A DNA stretch of 28,652 bases from JAGLQA01 sp023135565 (GTDB lineage Bacteria > Acidobacteriota > Aminicenantia > UBA2199), in NCBI GenBank assembly GCA_030639305.1, contig DAOWCY010000080.1, positions 1 to 28,652 on the forward strand, read 5' to 3'. Below the pieces are notes generated by a model. That model saw only the letters and a program-made list of their open reading frames with translations. It searched no databases and was not told the DNA's origin. Each line of letters starts with the position of its first letter. Positions within the stretch are counted from its first letter, which is position 1. This document shows positions 5,136 through 13,931 of this stretch, piece after piece. Made by a program: the position numbers and the translations under genes.

Positions 5136-8033
5136 ATGAAGGTTCAGGACATACTGGCTGAGTATTCTGATAAGGCTTTAGATCAGCTATCGGCTGACAA
5201 AATGGAAGAGGCAGTAAATTTAAGACTTCCCCGTGCAGTTATTATACAGGAAATAGCTTCGGCATTAAGTTCATTATCCTATGTAGCAAGGGTTCTATCC
5301 CCTACAAAACCACCCGCCTATGCATTTATCAAACTTCTCCTCGATAGCTCAAACTATTCGCTGCCTATCGATGGTTTTAGAGGGAAAGTGTTATCCGCAG
5401 CAGAGGAGTTAGCTTCAAAGGCAGAATCCGGGAAAAGTCTTTCATCCGATAAAGATTATAAATTATATTTGAAAATTTTGAAAACCGCATGGGAAGATGA
5501 TGTTATAGAACGGAGTGAAGCCTTAATTTTAGAAGCGCTTAGAAATGAATTTGGAATATGGACTCGCGAACATCTATTATTAGAACACCACCCGGATATT
5601 AACCCGGTTACGGATTTTTCAAGTGGTTATCTTTCTGTAAGAAATCATTTATTGGTGACCGGTTTAGTATTAACTTACGATAACAATTATATTTTAGCGG
5701 AGGAGGCTGCTCTGCAAATCCGCAGAACATGGGGAATAGAGCTTGAAAATAGCTCCTATATGCGCTTTTTGAGTATATTGACAAAAGAGCAGCTTCATAC
5801 TATCCTGGAAAAAACAGGGTTACAGGTAAGCGGAAATAAGGAAGAGCAAATCCAACGGATCATAAACGCATCGATACCTCCTATGGAAGTACTCAACCTG
5901 TTTAATATTGAAGAATTGAGAGAATTATGCCGCAATAATAATATCCAGGTTAGCGGAACGAAAACGGAAGTGATTGGAAATATTATCGACCATTTCGACC
6001 AGGGACGCGATTTAATAAAGAAGGAAGTCCAAAAAGATGAAAAAAAATTGCCCGAAGAACCGGAGGAAAGAGAAATAAATAGTGATATACTTACTCAACT
6101 TCTTAAAAATCTATCTAACGATCAACTCTATGATGTCCTTTCTGATTGCTTTTTAAGAACCGGTGGCACAAAAGATATTAAAATTAAAAGTTTAGTGGAA
6201 AGCCCATGGTCTGAACGAACAATGCTCGGACATCTCCGAAAAGTAGAACTTTCAGATTTATGTCGCAAGTTAGGAATTCAAATTTCCGGGGTGAAAAACG
6301 AAATTATCGACCGGTTAATCGAATGGGCTTCGACTATATACAGTAATGCCACAGTAAAAGCCGTCGAAGAAGATTTAATGTCGGAAATGGAATCAGAAAC
6401 AACAGGTAGCCAAAGGGAAACTGTCGATGTTAGCGAACTGACAGACGCCGGTACCAAAACAATACCCTTGCCGGGATTAAAAGACATCGAGAAGGATTAT
6501 CCCGACCTTAAACCTGACGAGCAAATAATACTTGCACTTATAAAAGAAACTAAATCTCTTACTGAACACGATATCGAACGTGCTTCAAGACGTCATGGTT
6601 TTGAATGGTTTTTAACTAAAGCCCATATGGCAGAGATTTTAGCAAAACTTAAAAGAACCGGAAATATCCCGATACGTATCAGGAGTGTAAGAAGTATTAA
6701 TATCTATGAGTGGAGCGGAAGCGGAAAAAGTGGCGATAATGAAATGAGAAAACGCTCGGCTCGTGATGTTATCGATGCGCTGCGACAGGGAGTTGTACCC
6801 GAAAAAAGTCTCGAGCTTCTGGCAGTGGGTCAGGAAGCAGCGAGAAACCATTTAAAAGAACTACTTGATGAAGTGCATTACGATAAATCTGCTTTTAAAT
6901 TTATCCGCGGCCCATATGGAGCAGGAAAAACATTCTTGTGTTCATGGCTTCGGCAGTATGCTCTTGAAAATGAATTTGTCGTTTCAACGATAAATATTGG
7001 ACCGGATCAGCCGTTATCTGATCTACCGGTATTCTTTTCAGGGATTATTCGTGGGCTCAGGACACCGGAGAAGCTTGATTCCAATGCACTGGCGGATGTT
7101 TTAGAATCGTGGCTGCTGGCTGTTCATCGAAAAACAGCTCAAATAGAAGGTTTGGAGGCATTCCATCGTTCAACAAAAGAAAAATTAATGCCGCTGGTAG
7201 AAGAAAGAATCGAATCGGAATTAGCCGATATCTCAACGATAGACCCATGTTTTTCTTCTGCTCTCAGGGCATTCTATCATGCCAGGCTAACCGGTGACCA
7301 GGCCACGGCTGCCAATGCAGTGGCATGGTTAAGCGGTAGTCGATCGATGTCCGGTAAATCTTTGAATATGATCGGTGTTAGAGGATACCTGGAGGCAAAC
7401 CAGGTTTTTCCCCGAATAAGAGCATTACTTGAAGTTATCGGAGGGGGACAATTAAATGGTCTTCTCCTATTGGTTGATGAATTGGAATTAGTACGAAAAT
7501 TTCCTCACACCCGTCAAAGAGAACAGGCCCTTGAAACACTTAGATTACTAATCGACGAGACGGGAAAAAATGGTTTTCCCGGCTGTTTGTTGATTTTTAC
7601 CGGGACGGATACTTTCTTCGAAGATGACAGGGCCGGTTTGAAAAGTTATGAAGCCCTGGATAATAGGGTATCGATACCTATTAATACCCCTAATGGAATG
7701 GTAAGTATGCGACAACCTGTTATTCGCTTAGAAGGACTCAACCATGAACGTCTTGTTTCTGTTGCTTTAAAGGTTCGGGATATTCACAGTGATGCTTATG
7801 AGTTGGACTTAAGAAAGTATGTATCTGATGAGTTTATAGAAAAATTTGTCCGGGAATTGACTTCATTTGGGGATGAAAATGTTACTCGAAAACCGAGACC
7901 TGTTTTGAGAAAACTTATTCATATTCTGGACTTGTGCGAGGAGAACCCCGGGATAAATTTAGATGAACTTTTGGGAGCACGTCGAAATAGAGGCGATATT
8001 GCCAGGGATATTGTAGATATACTTAATGAATAA
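5136..8033 (+). CDS. brxD: BREX-type ATP-binding protein BrxD with TerB-like and SAP-like N-terminal extension
   Basis: A 965-residue protein, about twice the usual BrxD length. Residues ~540-965 match the BrxD/DUF2791 ATPase: it opens with ARDVIDALRQGVVPEKSLEL, then Walker A GPYGAGKT (592-599) and Walker B LLLVDE (777-782) followed by LELVRKF. The N-terminal half is extra. Residues ~105-155 (AWEDDVIERSEALILEALRN, then EFGI...EH) look like a TerB-type helical segment. Residues ~208-398 carry four SAP-like DNA-binding repeats, three with the core QVSG, QVSG and QISG followed by a charged helix. Residues ~460-530 look like a winged helix. BrxD normally accompanies type 2 and type 6 BREX, where it loads or drives the helicase BrxHI, encoded here next with 8 bases overlap. 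No other BREX gene is present. Composition is more AT-rich than the downstream permease, consistent with transfer. Confidence 0.82.
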   Translation: MKVQDILAEYSDKALDQLSADKMEEAVNLRLPRAVIIQEIASALSSLSYVARVLSPTKPPAYAFIKLLLDSSNYSLPIDGFRGKVLSAAEELASKAESGKSLSSDKDYKLYLKILKTAWEDDVIERSEALILEALRNEFGIWTREHLLLEHHPDINPVTDFSSGYLSVRNHLLVTGLVLTYDNNYILAEEAALQIRRTWGIELENSSYMRFLSILTKEQLHTILEKTGLQVSGNKEEQIQRIINASIPPMEVLNLFNIEELRELCRNNNIQVSGTKTEVIGNIIDHFDQGRDLIKKEVQKDEKKLPEEPEEREINSDILTQLLKNLSNDQLYDVLSDCFLRTGGTKDIKIKSLVESPWSERTMLGHLRKVELSDLCRKLGIQISGVKNEIIDRLIEWASTIYSNATVKAVEEDLMSEMESETTGSQRETVDVSELTDAGTKTIPLPGLKDIEKDYPDLKPDEQIILALIKETKSLTEHDIERASRRHGFEWFLTKAHMAEILAKLKRTGNIPIRIRSVRSINIYEWSGSGKSGDNEMRKRSARDVIDALRQGVVPEKSLELLAVGQEAARNHLKELLDEVHYDKSAFKFIRGPYGAGKTFLCSWLRQYALENEFVVSTINIGPDQPLSDLPVFFSGIIRGLRTPEKLDSNALADVLESWLLAVHRKTAQIEGLEAFHRSTKEKLMPLVEERIESELADISTIDPCFSSALRAFYHARLTGDQATAANAVAWLSGSRSMSGKSLNMIGVRGYLEANQVFPRIRALLEVIGGGQLNGLLLLVDELELVRKFPHTRQREQALETLRLLIDETGKNGFPGCLLIFTGTDTFFEDDRAGLKSYEALDNRVSIPINTPNGMVSMRQPVIRLEGLNHERLVSVALKVRDIHSDAYELDLRKYVSDEFIEKFVRELTSFGDENVTRKPRPVLRKLIHILDLCEENPGINLDELLGARRNRGDIARDIVDILNE

Positions 8034-10278
8034 GCTAAAAAAAATGTCAAGTTCAGATGTATTTAGAACACTTCATCCGGGATTACAGGGACTCGTGGCT
8101 GAAAAAGGCTGGAAAGATGGTCTTTCGGAGGTTCAGCTAAAAGCTATCCCGGTAATACTCGCAGGCCATGACTGCATAATCGAGGCACCGACGGCTGGAG
8201 GTAAAACAGAGGCTGTTTTTTTTCCTACTTTAACTCGAGCATCGCAAGATAAGAAAAAAAGTGTCCAGGTTCTATACTTAGCGCCACTTCGTGCTCTTTT
8301 AAATAATATTGAAATTAGGGCGGAAAAGTATGCAGAGGTATGTGGTCTCGATTCTTTCAAATGGCATGGAGATGTAGGACAAAGAGAGAAGATCGATGAA
8401 TTCCGTCGTCCTTCGCAATTATTGCTCACAACCCCGGAGTCCCTTGAAGCTATACTTTTAAGAAAATCGGGGTGGGTAAATTTTTTTTCAGGACTGGAAG
8501 TGGTGATAATAGATGAAGCGCATAATTTTGCATTTGGCGATAGGGGAGGTCATCTTGTCAGTTTGCTTGAGAGACTTGAAAAGGCTTTACAGGTTCCGTT
8601 TCAAAGAATTGCATTGACTGCAACCATTGGCAACCCGGAGGAAATGTTAAAATGGTTGGCCGGTTTAAGTAGGGAACCCGGAAAAAGAGTCCATGTGTCC
8701 ACTAAAAAACAAAAAGAAAAGGACTACCTTATACATTTTTTTGACAGGAGGTTAGACGAACATTATAAAGGACAATATGAAAAACAATCGCTATTCCGAA
8801 AAATCGACGCAATTTATAAGATTTTACCCAACAAAAAAACGATTGTTTTCAATGCATCTCGTAGCGGAACTGAAGCGATTGCTACCGCTGTAGGAAAAAT
8901 GAATCAATCAGGTTCTATTCGGAATCCTGTTCGTGTTCGCACACACCACTCTTCGGTAAGTAAATATTACCGTGAAGAAGCTGAGAAACTTATCCGGGCA
9001 GCGGAGGAAACGGGTCTGCAAGCAATTATTAGTACTTCTACTCTCGAACTTGGTATAGATATCGGTGAGTTGGATCAGGTAATCCAGGTTGGCGGGTTGA
9101 CAAGTTCGAGTGCATTTTTACAGAGAGTCGGCAGGACCGGTAGAAGGGAAGGTAAAAAACAATTTTTTAGAGGAATATGTATTGCAAATAATGACCTGTT
9201 ACTTTTAACCGCTGTTGTTAGTCTCGGTAAGAAGGGTATTTCCGAAGCCATTCGATTTTCAAGAAAAGCATACCATCTTTTGGCACATCAGTTAATTTGT
9301 TTGAGTCTCCAACACAATGGTATTCGTTTGTTAGATGCGTGGGACATATTATCCCATGCCTATTGTTTTTCAGACATACAATTAAACAAATTTGAGGAAC
9401 TTGCTGCTGAGATGATTAAAAAGAAATTCCTCCGTGAAGTAGACTGTGAACTCGTTGTTGGCGAGGAAGGGGAGAAGTCATTTTTGGGTTCAAATTGGAG
9501 AAACCTTTTTGCTGTTTTCGATGGCGCGCCGATGTATGATGTGGTTGAAGGAAAAAAACATGTCGGTACTTTAGATTCAGCTTTTGTGGAATCGTTGACA
9601 ATTCCTTTTTTGTTTGTTCTCGGAGGTATGGAATGGAAAGCCGAGAAAGTTAATCCAAAAACTAAACAAGTAATTGCCAAAAAAACAAAGATCGGTGAAG
9701 CTCCGAGATGGGATGTATTTCAAGGGGCTGATGTCCCGATAGAAACAGCCAAAGAAGCAGGAAGAATCTTGTTCGCAAATGATTACCCCGACTTTTTAGA
9801 TAATGAAGCAAGGGATGGAATAGAAGCTGTCAGGAATAAATATTTCAATATAAATTGGCATTACGGTAAATGGGTTATAAATGTTTCAGAATCAGGTAAT
9901 TGTGAAATATATACATTTGCCGGAGATGCGATTAATCGGACTCTTGCGCTATTAATAAGACAGGAAGGAATTAGTAAAGTCACCTCGAGTTATAAGAGAG
10001 TTGAAATTAAATCATCCATAAATGATGCGGAGCAAACAACAAGAAATATTTTTGATTTATTGACATATGTTAAAAGTATGGGGCCTGTTGAACTGGAAAG
10101 ATTAGGAAAAAAATTAACGCAAGAACTTCGCCTTATCGCATTTTCGAGATTTTCAAAATGTTTACCGAAAAACCTTTTTTCCGAAGCATTGGGTGAAAGG
10201 TCATTGGATATTGATGGCTTGAGACGTGAATTAAAGAATAATAAACTTGAGATCAAGAAAGATTACATAATACGCTGA
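8026..10278 (+). CDS. brxHI: BREX-type Lhr-like DEAD/DEAH helicase BrxHI
   Basis: A 750-residue superfamily 2 helicase. Motif I APTAGGKT (54-61), Ia APLRAL (86-91), Ib TTPESL (135-140), II DEAH (163-166), III TAT (198-200), V STSTLELGIDI (336-346) and VI QRVGRTGR (366-373) are all intact, so it should hydrolyse ATP and translocate on nucleic acid. The length and the Cys-free C-terminal half (winged-helix and Lhr-type region) fit BrxHI rather than full-length Lhr (about 1500 residues). Translation starts inside the end of brxD (ATG overlapping GAATAA), implying coupled, roughly equal synthesis. The pair without methylase (PglX) or phosphatase (PglZ) implies a self-recognition route different from classical BREX, if it is defensive at all. 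Confidence 0.85.
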   Translation: MNKLKKMSSSDVFRTLHPGLQGLVAEKGWKDGLSEVQLKAIPVILAGHDCIIEAPTAGGKTEAVFFPTLTRASQDKKKSVQVLYLAPLRALLNNIEIRAEKYAEVCGLDSFKWHGDVGQREKIDEFRRPSQLLLTTPESLEAILLRKSGWVNFFSGLEVVIIDEAHNFAFGDRGGHLVSLLERLEKALQVPFQRIALTATIGNPEEMLKWLAGLSREPGKRVHVSTKKQKEKDYLIHFFDRRLDEHYKGQYEKQSLFRKIDAIYKILPNKKTIVFNASRSGTEAIATAVGKMNQSGSIRNPVRVRTHHSSVSKYYREEAEKLIRAAEETGLQAIISTSTLELGIDIGELDQVIQVGGLTSSSAFLQRVGRTGRREGKKQFFRGICIANNDLLLLTAVVSLGKKGISEAIRFSRKAYHLLAHQLICLSLQHNGIRLLDAWDILSHAYCFSDIQLNKFEELAAEMIKKKFLREVDCELVVGEEGEKSFLGSNWRNLFAVFDGAPMYDVVEGKKHVGTLDSAFVESLTIPFLFVLGGMEWKAEKVNPKTKQVIAKKTKIGEAPRWDVFQGADVPIETAKEAGRILFANDYPDFLDNEARDGIEAVRNKYFNINWHYGKWVINVSESGNCEIYTFAGDAINRTLALLIRQEGISKVTSSYKRVEIKSSINDAEQTTRNIFDLLTYVKSMGPVELERLGKKLTQELRLIAFSRFSKCLPKNLFSEALGERSLDIDGLRRELKNNKLEIKKDYIIR

Positions 10279-10329
10279 AGATAACCTAAACTGACCGGGT
10301 GCGTTTCTTAATGTACCACCTCCGCCTTA

Positions 10330-10434
10330 TACCCGACCGGTTACTTTTCATACCCGACCGCCTTTTTTTCGTACCCGACGGCTTTCTTCTTATACCTAAC
10401 CGCCTACTTTTCATACCCGGACGCCCTCCGCCGG
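10330..10434. repeat. Degenerate tandem array, five units of exactly 21 bp
   Basis: Unit starts at 10330, 10351, 10372, 10393 and 10414, each 21 bases apart. Three units begin TACCCGAC, one TACCTAAC, one TACCCGGAC; the rest is pyrimidine-rich (GCCTTTTTTTC and variants). It lies between the convergent brxHI and PIN genes. Read on the plus strand the units encode a heptapeptide close to Tyr-Pro-Thr-Ala-Phe-Phe-Ser, with a stop shortly before and no start codon; the minus strand is also open and Arg/Lys-rich. No gene is called. Confidence 0.9.
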
Positions 10435-10448
10435 TTAAGCACAGTCAA

Positions 10449-10871
10449 CTAAGCGCTTCGGTGCAGGAGTTGTAAAAATTCCGCTGGAGATAAGGCTTTT
10501 ACCCTGCCCGGTGTAAAATCCGAGATATTCCCGGTAATGATATATTCGATATTCTCTCCTAATGAACTCACTTCGATGACAGCATCTTCAAAATCCTGAA
10601 TGGCTGAAAACAAAGAATCCCTGAGAATTTTTTCAGTAACCGGGATCGTGGAAAATATATCGAGCAATTCAGTCAAAACCAGCTTCACCCGTTGAATATC
10701 CTTGTATTCTTTTAACAAGAAATAAGAGAGCGTTGTAAATTCATGGGCGCACAAATATCCTTCGATCTGTTTGGTAACACATAAATCAACGATAATTGCC
10801 GCATTCTCATGACCTTTACGTTTATTAAGGAAGTCCAGCAGCACATTGATATCAACGGTTATCTTTTTCAT
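10449..10871 (-). CDS. PIN-domain toxin-like ribonuclease (PIN_3 type)
   Basis: A 140-residue PIN domain. Putative metal ligands: D7 in ITVDINVLLDFL, E44 in CAHEFTT, D96 in DFEDAVIE, and N115 or D118 in ITGNISDF. The V-D-x-N-V-L-L-D start and F-E-D-A centre fit the PIN_3 group often paired with ribbon-helix-helix antitoxins. Its start lies inside the end of the antitoxin gene (20-base overlap), so expression is coupled. It is convergent with brxHI across the 21-bp array. The expected role is RNA cleavage when freed from the antitoxin. Confidence 0.8.
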   Translation of the reverse strand: MKKITVDINVLLDFLNKRKGHENAAIIVDLCVTKQIEGYLCAHEFTTLSYFLLKEYKDIQRVKLVLTELLDIFSTIPVTEKILRDSLFSAIQDFEDAVIEVSSLGENIEYIITGNISDFTPGRVKALSPAEFLQLLHRSA

Positions 10872-11094
10872 GAAAATGCTTTCTCAACTCTTTTTTAAAG
10901 GGAATGGGCTTATCGGAAAAAACACCGTACAAATTTACGGTCCTCTCCGACAGGCCGGGGGGGGCATGCTGCTGTTTCAGGTTCTTTAGGTATTGGGCAA
11001 ACATCCTGGAAATGGATTGTTTTGTCTTCTTAGAAAACTCATGGGCAAAGCGGACTAAATCTTCTTCGATGCTCAATGTTAACTTTTTCTGCAT
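10852..11094 (-). CDS. Ribbon-helix-helix type antitoxin (DUF6364-like)
   Basis: An 80-residue protein. The start KKLTLSIEEDLVRFAHEFSK followed by KTKQSISRMFAQYLKNL has the strand-helix-turn-helix layout of small RHH antitoxins; the Pro-containing C-terminal tail (about 45-80) would bind the PIN toxin. An AAGGAGG ribosome site lies 5 bases before the ATG, downstream of a consensus promoter that carries two TACGTA sites, which suggests autoregulation. The DUF6364 label is by resemblance. Confidence 0.75.
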   Translation of the reverse strand: MQKKLTLSIEEDLVRFAHEFSKKTKQSISRMFAQYLKNLKQQHAPPGLSERTVNLYGVFSDKPIPFKKELRKHFHEKDNR

Positions 11095-11102
11095 AATACC
11101 TC

Positions 11103-11143
11103 CTTACGTAAGCAATTATAAATCAATACGTAAAAAATGTCAA
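11103..11143 (-). promoter_or_regulatory. Consensus promoter with paired palindromic operators of the antitoxin-PIN operon
   Basis: Minus strand: -35 TTGACA (11143-11138), 17-base spacer, -10 TATAAT (11120-11115), both perfect. The palindrome CTTACGTAAG (11103-11112) lies just downstream of the -10 and a second TACGTA (11127-11132) lies in the spacer; centres are 22 bases apart, about two helical turns. Confidence 0.75.
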
Positions 11144-11160
11144 GGCAAAAAATAGTAAGT

Positions 11161-11305
11161 GTTCAGTTTTGGAAAAATCTAAAACAGACTTGCCTCCGGC
11201 GGCCCTGCCGGGGGCCAAACTTTTGAAAAAGTTTGAACAAAACTTTTGTTTAAAAAAGCGAAAAGCCCCCTATAAAAGCTTTGAATTTTTTTCCAAAACT
11301 GAATA
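11161..11305. mobile_element. MITE-like palindromic element with terminal inverted repeats (R4)
   Basis: Bounded by inverted repeats: GTTCAGTTTTGGAAAAA (11161-11177) and its complement with one mismatch (11289-11305). Between them lies the core GCCTCCGGCGG...GCCGGGGGCC, then the hairpins AAACTTTTGAAAAAGTTT and AACAAAACTTTTGTT. The first 90 bases match the reverse complement of 18170-18259 with 4 differences. No coding capacity; it lies between the antitoxin promoter and the permease promoter. Confidence 0.7.
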
Positions 11306-11318
11306 GTTGCAAAAAATA

Positions 11319-11347
11319 TTGTTGAGGAACCCTATTCATGATATAAT
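11319..11347 (+). promoter_or_regulatory. Promoter of the APC-USP permease gene
   Basis: -35 TTGTTG (11319-11324), 17-base spacer, -10 TATAAT (11342-11347), 71 bases before the start codon and directly beyond the end of the MITE-like element. Confidence 0.55.
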
Positions 11348-11418
11348 AATTTTTAGTTTTTAAGCTTAACTTTTGGCAATACTGATACGTACTATAAATA
11401 TTTTAAAGGTGAATTAAT

Positions 11419-13788
11419 ATGGCTGAGAACAACATGATGTCAACAGGCAGCACAGAACATAAAACCCAACTGAGCCGCGATTTGGGACTTTTCCACGTCA
11501 CCATGATCGGGGTAGGGGCTATGATCGGGGCAGGTATCTTCGTCTTGACCGGCATCGCCGCCGGACACGCCGGTCCAGCCCTGATAATGGCTTTTGCCCT
11601 GAACGGACTTATCACCCTGCTGACCGCACTTTCCTACGCCGAATTGGGTTCCACTTTCCCGGAAGCCGGCGGCGGCTACATGTGGGTGAAAAAGGGCATG
11701 GGCGGACTCAGCGGTTTCCAGGCCGGCTGGATGAGCTGGTTCGCCCACGCGGTGGCTTGCAGTCTCTATATTTTAGGTTTCGGCTACTACTTCTGGGAGG
11801 CGCTGCGCTTCACCCGCCTGGATAAGTTGGTCACCCCGCTGCTGGAAGTTATTATCCCGGGCGCGGAAGACCAATACCTGCTGGTTCAGAAAATCCTGGC
11901 TGTGTCGGTGGCCGTGCTTTTCGGCTATGTGAATTTCCGCGGCGCTTCGGAAACGGGCAAATGGGGCAGCTTTATCACTATCCTGAAAGTGATTATTTTA
12001 GCCATGTTTATCGTTTCCGGCTTAATCGTGATTTTCAAAAACCCCGGCTGGTCAAGCAAATATGAACCTTTTATGGCTAACGGGATGGGCGGCGTTTTGG
12101 GCGCCATGGGGCTGACCTATATCGCTTTCGAAGGCTACGAAATTATCGTGCAGAGCGGCGAGGAGATCAAAAAACCGGAAAAAAATATCCCGCGCGCTAT
12201 TTTTATCTCCCTGGTGATCGTTGTGCCTATCTACATTTTGGTGGGTTTCGTGGCTTTAGGCGCGGTGGAGATACCGGAAGCCTTCCGCACCGCCAACCCG
12301 GGAATCACCAGGGTCTGGGATTACCTGGCGCTCGCTAAAGAAGGAGCTATGGTACAGGCAGCCCGCCAGGTTATGGTTTTGGGCTACCCGTTGATGATCT
12401 TAGGCGGCCTTTTTGCTACCATGTCGGCTCTCAATGCCACTATCTATTCATCCTCGCGGGTCTCCTTTGCCATGGGCCGGGACAAAAACCTGCCGGACAT
12501 TTTCGGCAAAGTTCACAGTGTCAAACGCACCCCCCATATGGCTGTTTTTCTTTCGGTGATCCTCATCGTGGTCATGGCCCTGATCCTGCCCATCGAAGAT
12601 GTGGCGGCTGCGGCGGACATTATGTTTATCCTGCTGTTCCTGCAGGTGAACCTGACGCTGATCGCCTTGAGAAAAAAGAAATCCAAAGTTCACCGCCCTT
12701 TTAGAGTGCCGCTGGTCCCTTTTACGCCGATTTTAGCCATCCTGCTGCAATTGATCTTAGGCGTTTATCTTTTCCACCTCAGCCCGCTGGCCTGGGGCAC
12801 AACGATCGTTTGGTTAGTCGTCGGTGTCCTGTTGTATTACGGTTATGCCAAAAACCGCGAAGACAAAAGATCGGCGGAACAGATCGTTTATGAAGAGAAG
12901 CTGCCTTTCAAGTCGGATTTTCGTGTCCTGGTTCCCCTGGCTCACCCGGATCACATCAAAGACCTGATCTCTATAGCGGCGTCGCTGGCAAAATCTAAGA
13001 ACGGCGACATACTGGCTTTAGGCGTGGTAAAAATACCACCGCAATTGCCGGTAAACGAAGGAAGGCGTTATATAGATGAGTATAAAACTATCCTGGACCA
13101 GGCGGTACAATTGGGAAAAGATCAGGATGTGGTGGTTCACACTTTGATCCGTATCGGGCATGACGTGGGTAATTCCATTTTGGAAACCATCAAAGAACGG
13201 GGTATCGACTTGATGGTCACCGGCTGGAAAGGTTTCAGCAATACTCGCGGTTCGGTGTTCGGCGGCGTTCTCGACGACATCGTGATGAATGCCGAATGCG
13301 ACGTGATGACCATCAAAATGGTACAGTTGGACAAGATGAAAACCATACTTTTCCCCACTGCCGGCGGCCCTCATGCCGATTTTGCCCTGGAACTGCTGCC
13401 TGCTATTGCCGCTGCTTACGGCAGTTCCGTAACGGTTATCATGGTGGCCCCTCCCGGGGCTTCGGAAGAGGAAAAGAGCGTTTACCGGGAGCGAGTGAAT
13501 AGCGCGGTGGATTTTTTGAAAGATAAAATTCCCCGGGTAGAAGGCAAATTGGTAAAAGCAAGAAGTATTTCAGCGGGAATTTTAAAAGAGGTTGAGAAGT
13601 ACGGTGCTTGTTTAATCGGTGCGGCAAGAGAGGGTATGATGCAGCAGATTCTTTTCGGCAGTATCCCGGAAAGGATTGCCAAAAACAGCAGCCAGACCTT
13701 GATTATGACCAAGCACCACCAGGGCGCTTTGGCAACCATCGCTGAGAAATTGTTCGGCAAATCCGCGCAGAGGGTCGGCAAAAGATAG
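11419..13788 (+). CDS. APC-superfamily amino acid permease fused to two universal stress (UspA) domains
   Basis: A 789-residue membrane transporter. Residues ~20-475 form about 12 hydrophobic segments and include the APC hallmark GVGAMIGAGIFVLTGIAAG in the first helix, plus EAGGGYMWVKKGMG and GLTYIAFEGYEIIVQSGEEI. After the membrane part come two soluble UspA-like domains (about 490-635 and 645-770) that probably bind nucleotide and tune transport; the first ends in VTGWKGFSNTRGSVFGGVLD, the G-S-x-x-G-G/S type loop. The start has an AAAGGTGA ribosome site. It is more GC-rich than the preceding defence genes, as expected of resident chromosome. Substrate unknown; cationic amino acid or similar transport is the family norm. 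Confidence 0.88.
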   Translation: MAENNMMSTGSTEHKTQLSRDLGLFHVTMIGVGAMIGAGIFVLTGIAAGHAGPALIMAFALNGLITLLTALSYAELGSTFPEAGGGYMWVKKGMGGLSGFQAGWMSWFAHAVACSLYILGFGYYFWEALRFTRLDKLVTPLLEVIIPGAEDQYLLVQKILAVSVAVLFGYVNFRGASETGKWGSFITILKVIILAMFIVSGLIVIFKNPGWSSKYEPFMANGMGGVLGAMGLTYIAFEGYEIIVQSGEEIKKPEKNIPRAIFISLVIVVPIYILVGFVALGAVEIPEAFRTANPGITRVWDYLALAKEGAMVQAARQVMVLGYPLMILGGLFATMSALNATIYSSSRVSFAMGRDKNLPDIFGKVHSVKRTPHMAVFLSVILIVVMALILPIEDVAAAADIMFILLFLQVNLTLIALRKKKSKVHRPFRVPLVPFTPILAILLQLILGVYLFHLSPLAWGTTIVWLVVGVLLYYGYAKNREDKRSAEQIVYEEKLPFKSDFRVLVPLAHPDHIKDLISIAASLAKSKNGDILALGVVKIPPQLPVNEGRRYIDEYKTILDQAVQLGKDQDVVVHTLIRIGHDVGNSILETIKERGIDLMVTGWKGFSNTRGSVFGGVLDDIVMNAECDVMTIKMVQLDKMKTILFPTAGGPHADFALELLPAIAAAYGSSVTVIMVAPPGASEEEKSVYRERVNSAVDFLKDKIPRVEGKLVKARSISAGILKEVEKYGACLIGAAREGMMQQILFGSIPERIAKNSSQTLIMTKHHQGALATIAEKLFGKSAQRVGKR

Positions 13789-13802
13789 CCCGCGGCGCGG
13801 GC
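13788..13802 (+). terminator. GC-rich hairpin at the end of the permease gene
   Basis: GCCCGC, loop GGC, GCGGGC, starting on the last base of the stop codon. No T-run follows, so termination may be weak or the stem only stabilises the mRNA end. Confidence 0.35.
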
Positions 13803-13931
13803 GGCCTATAAGGGGCTGCCTATCTAAACAGGATCGTCGAGTAGTTTCCCTATAGTTTGTATAGCTATTATAACCGGTCGTTTTTAGGCCCCGGGACGCG
13901 ATACAGGTGAACCAAAACGCCTTTCATAAAA

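Noticed and set aside
4006..10278. Complete BREX locus
   Set aside because: Only BrxD and BrxHI are present; pglX, pglZ, brxA, brxB, brxC and brxL are all missing.
10330..10434. Small protein made of YPTAFFS heptapeptides
   Set aside because: No start codon or ribosome site; a stop lies just before the repeats in that frame, and the other strand is equally open.
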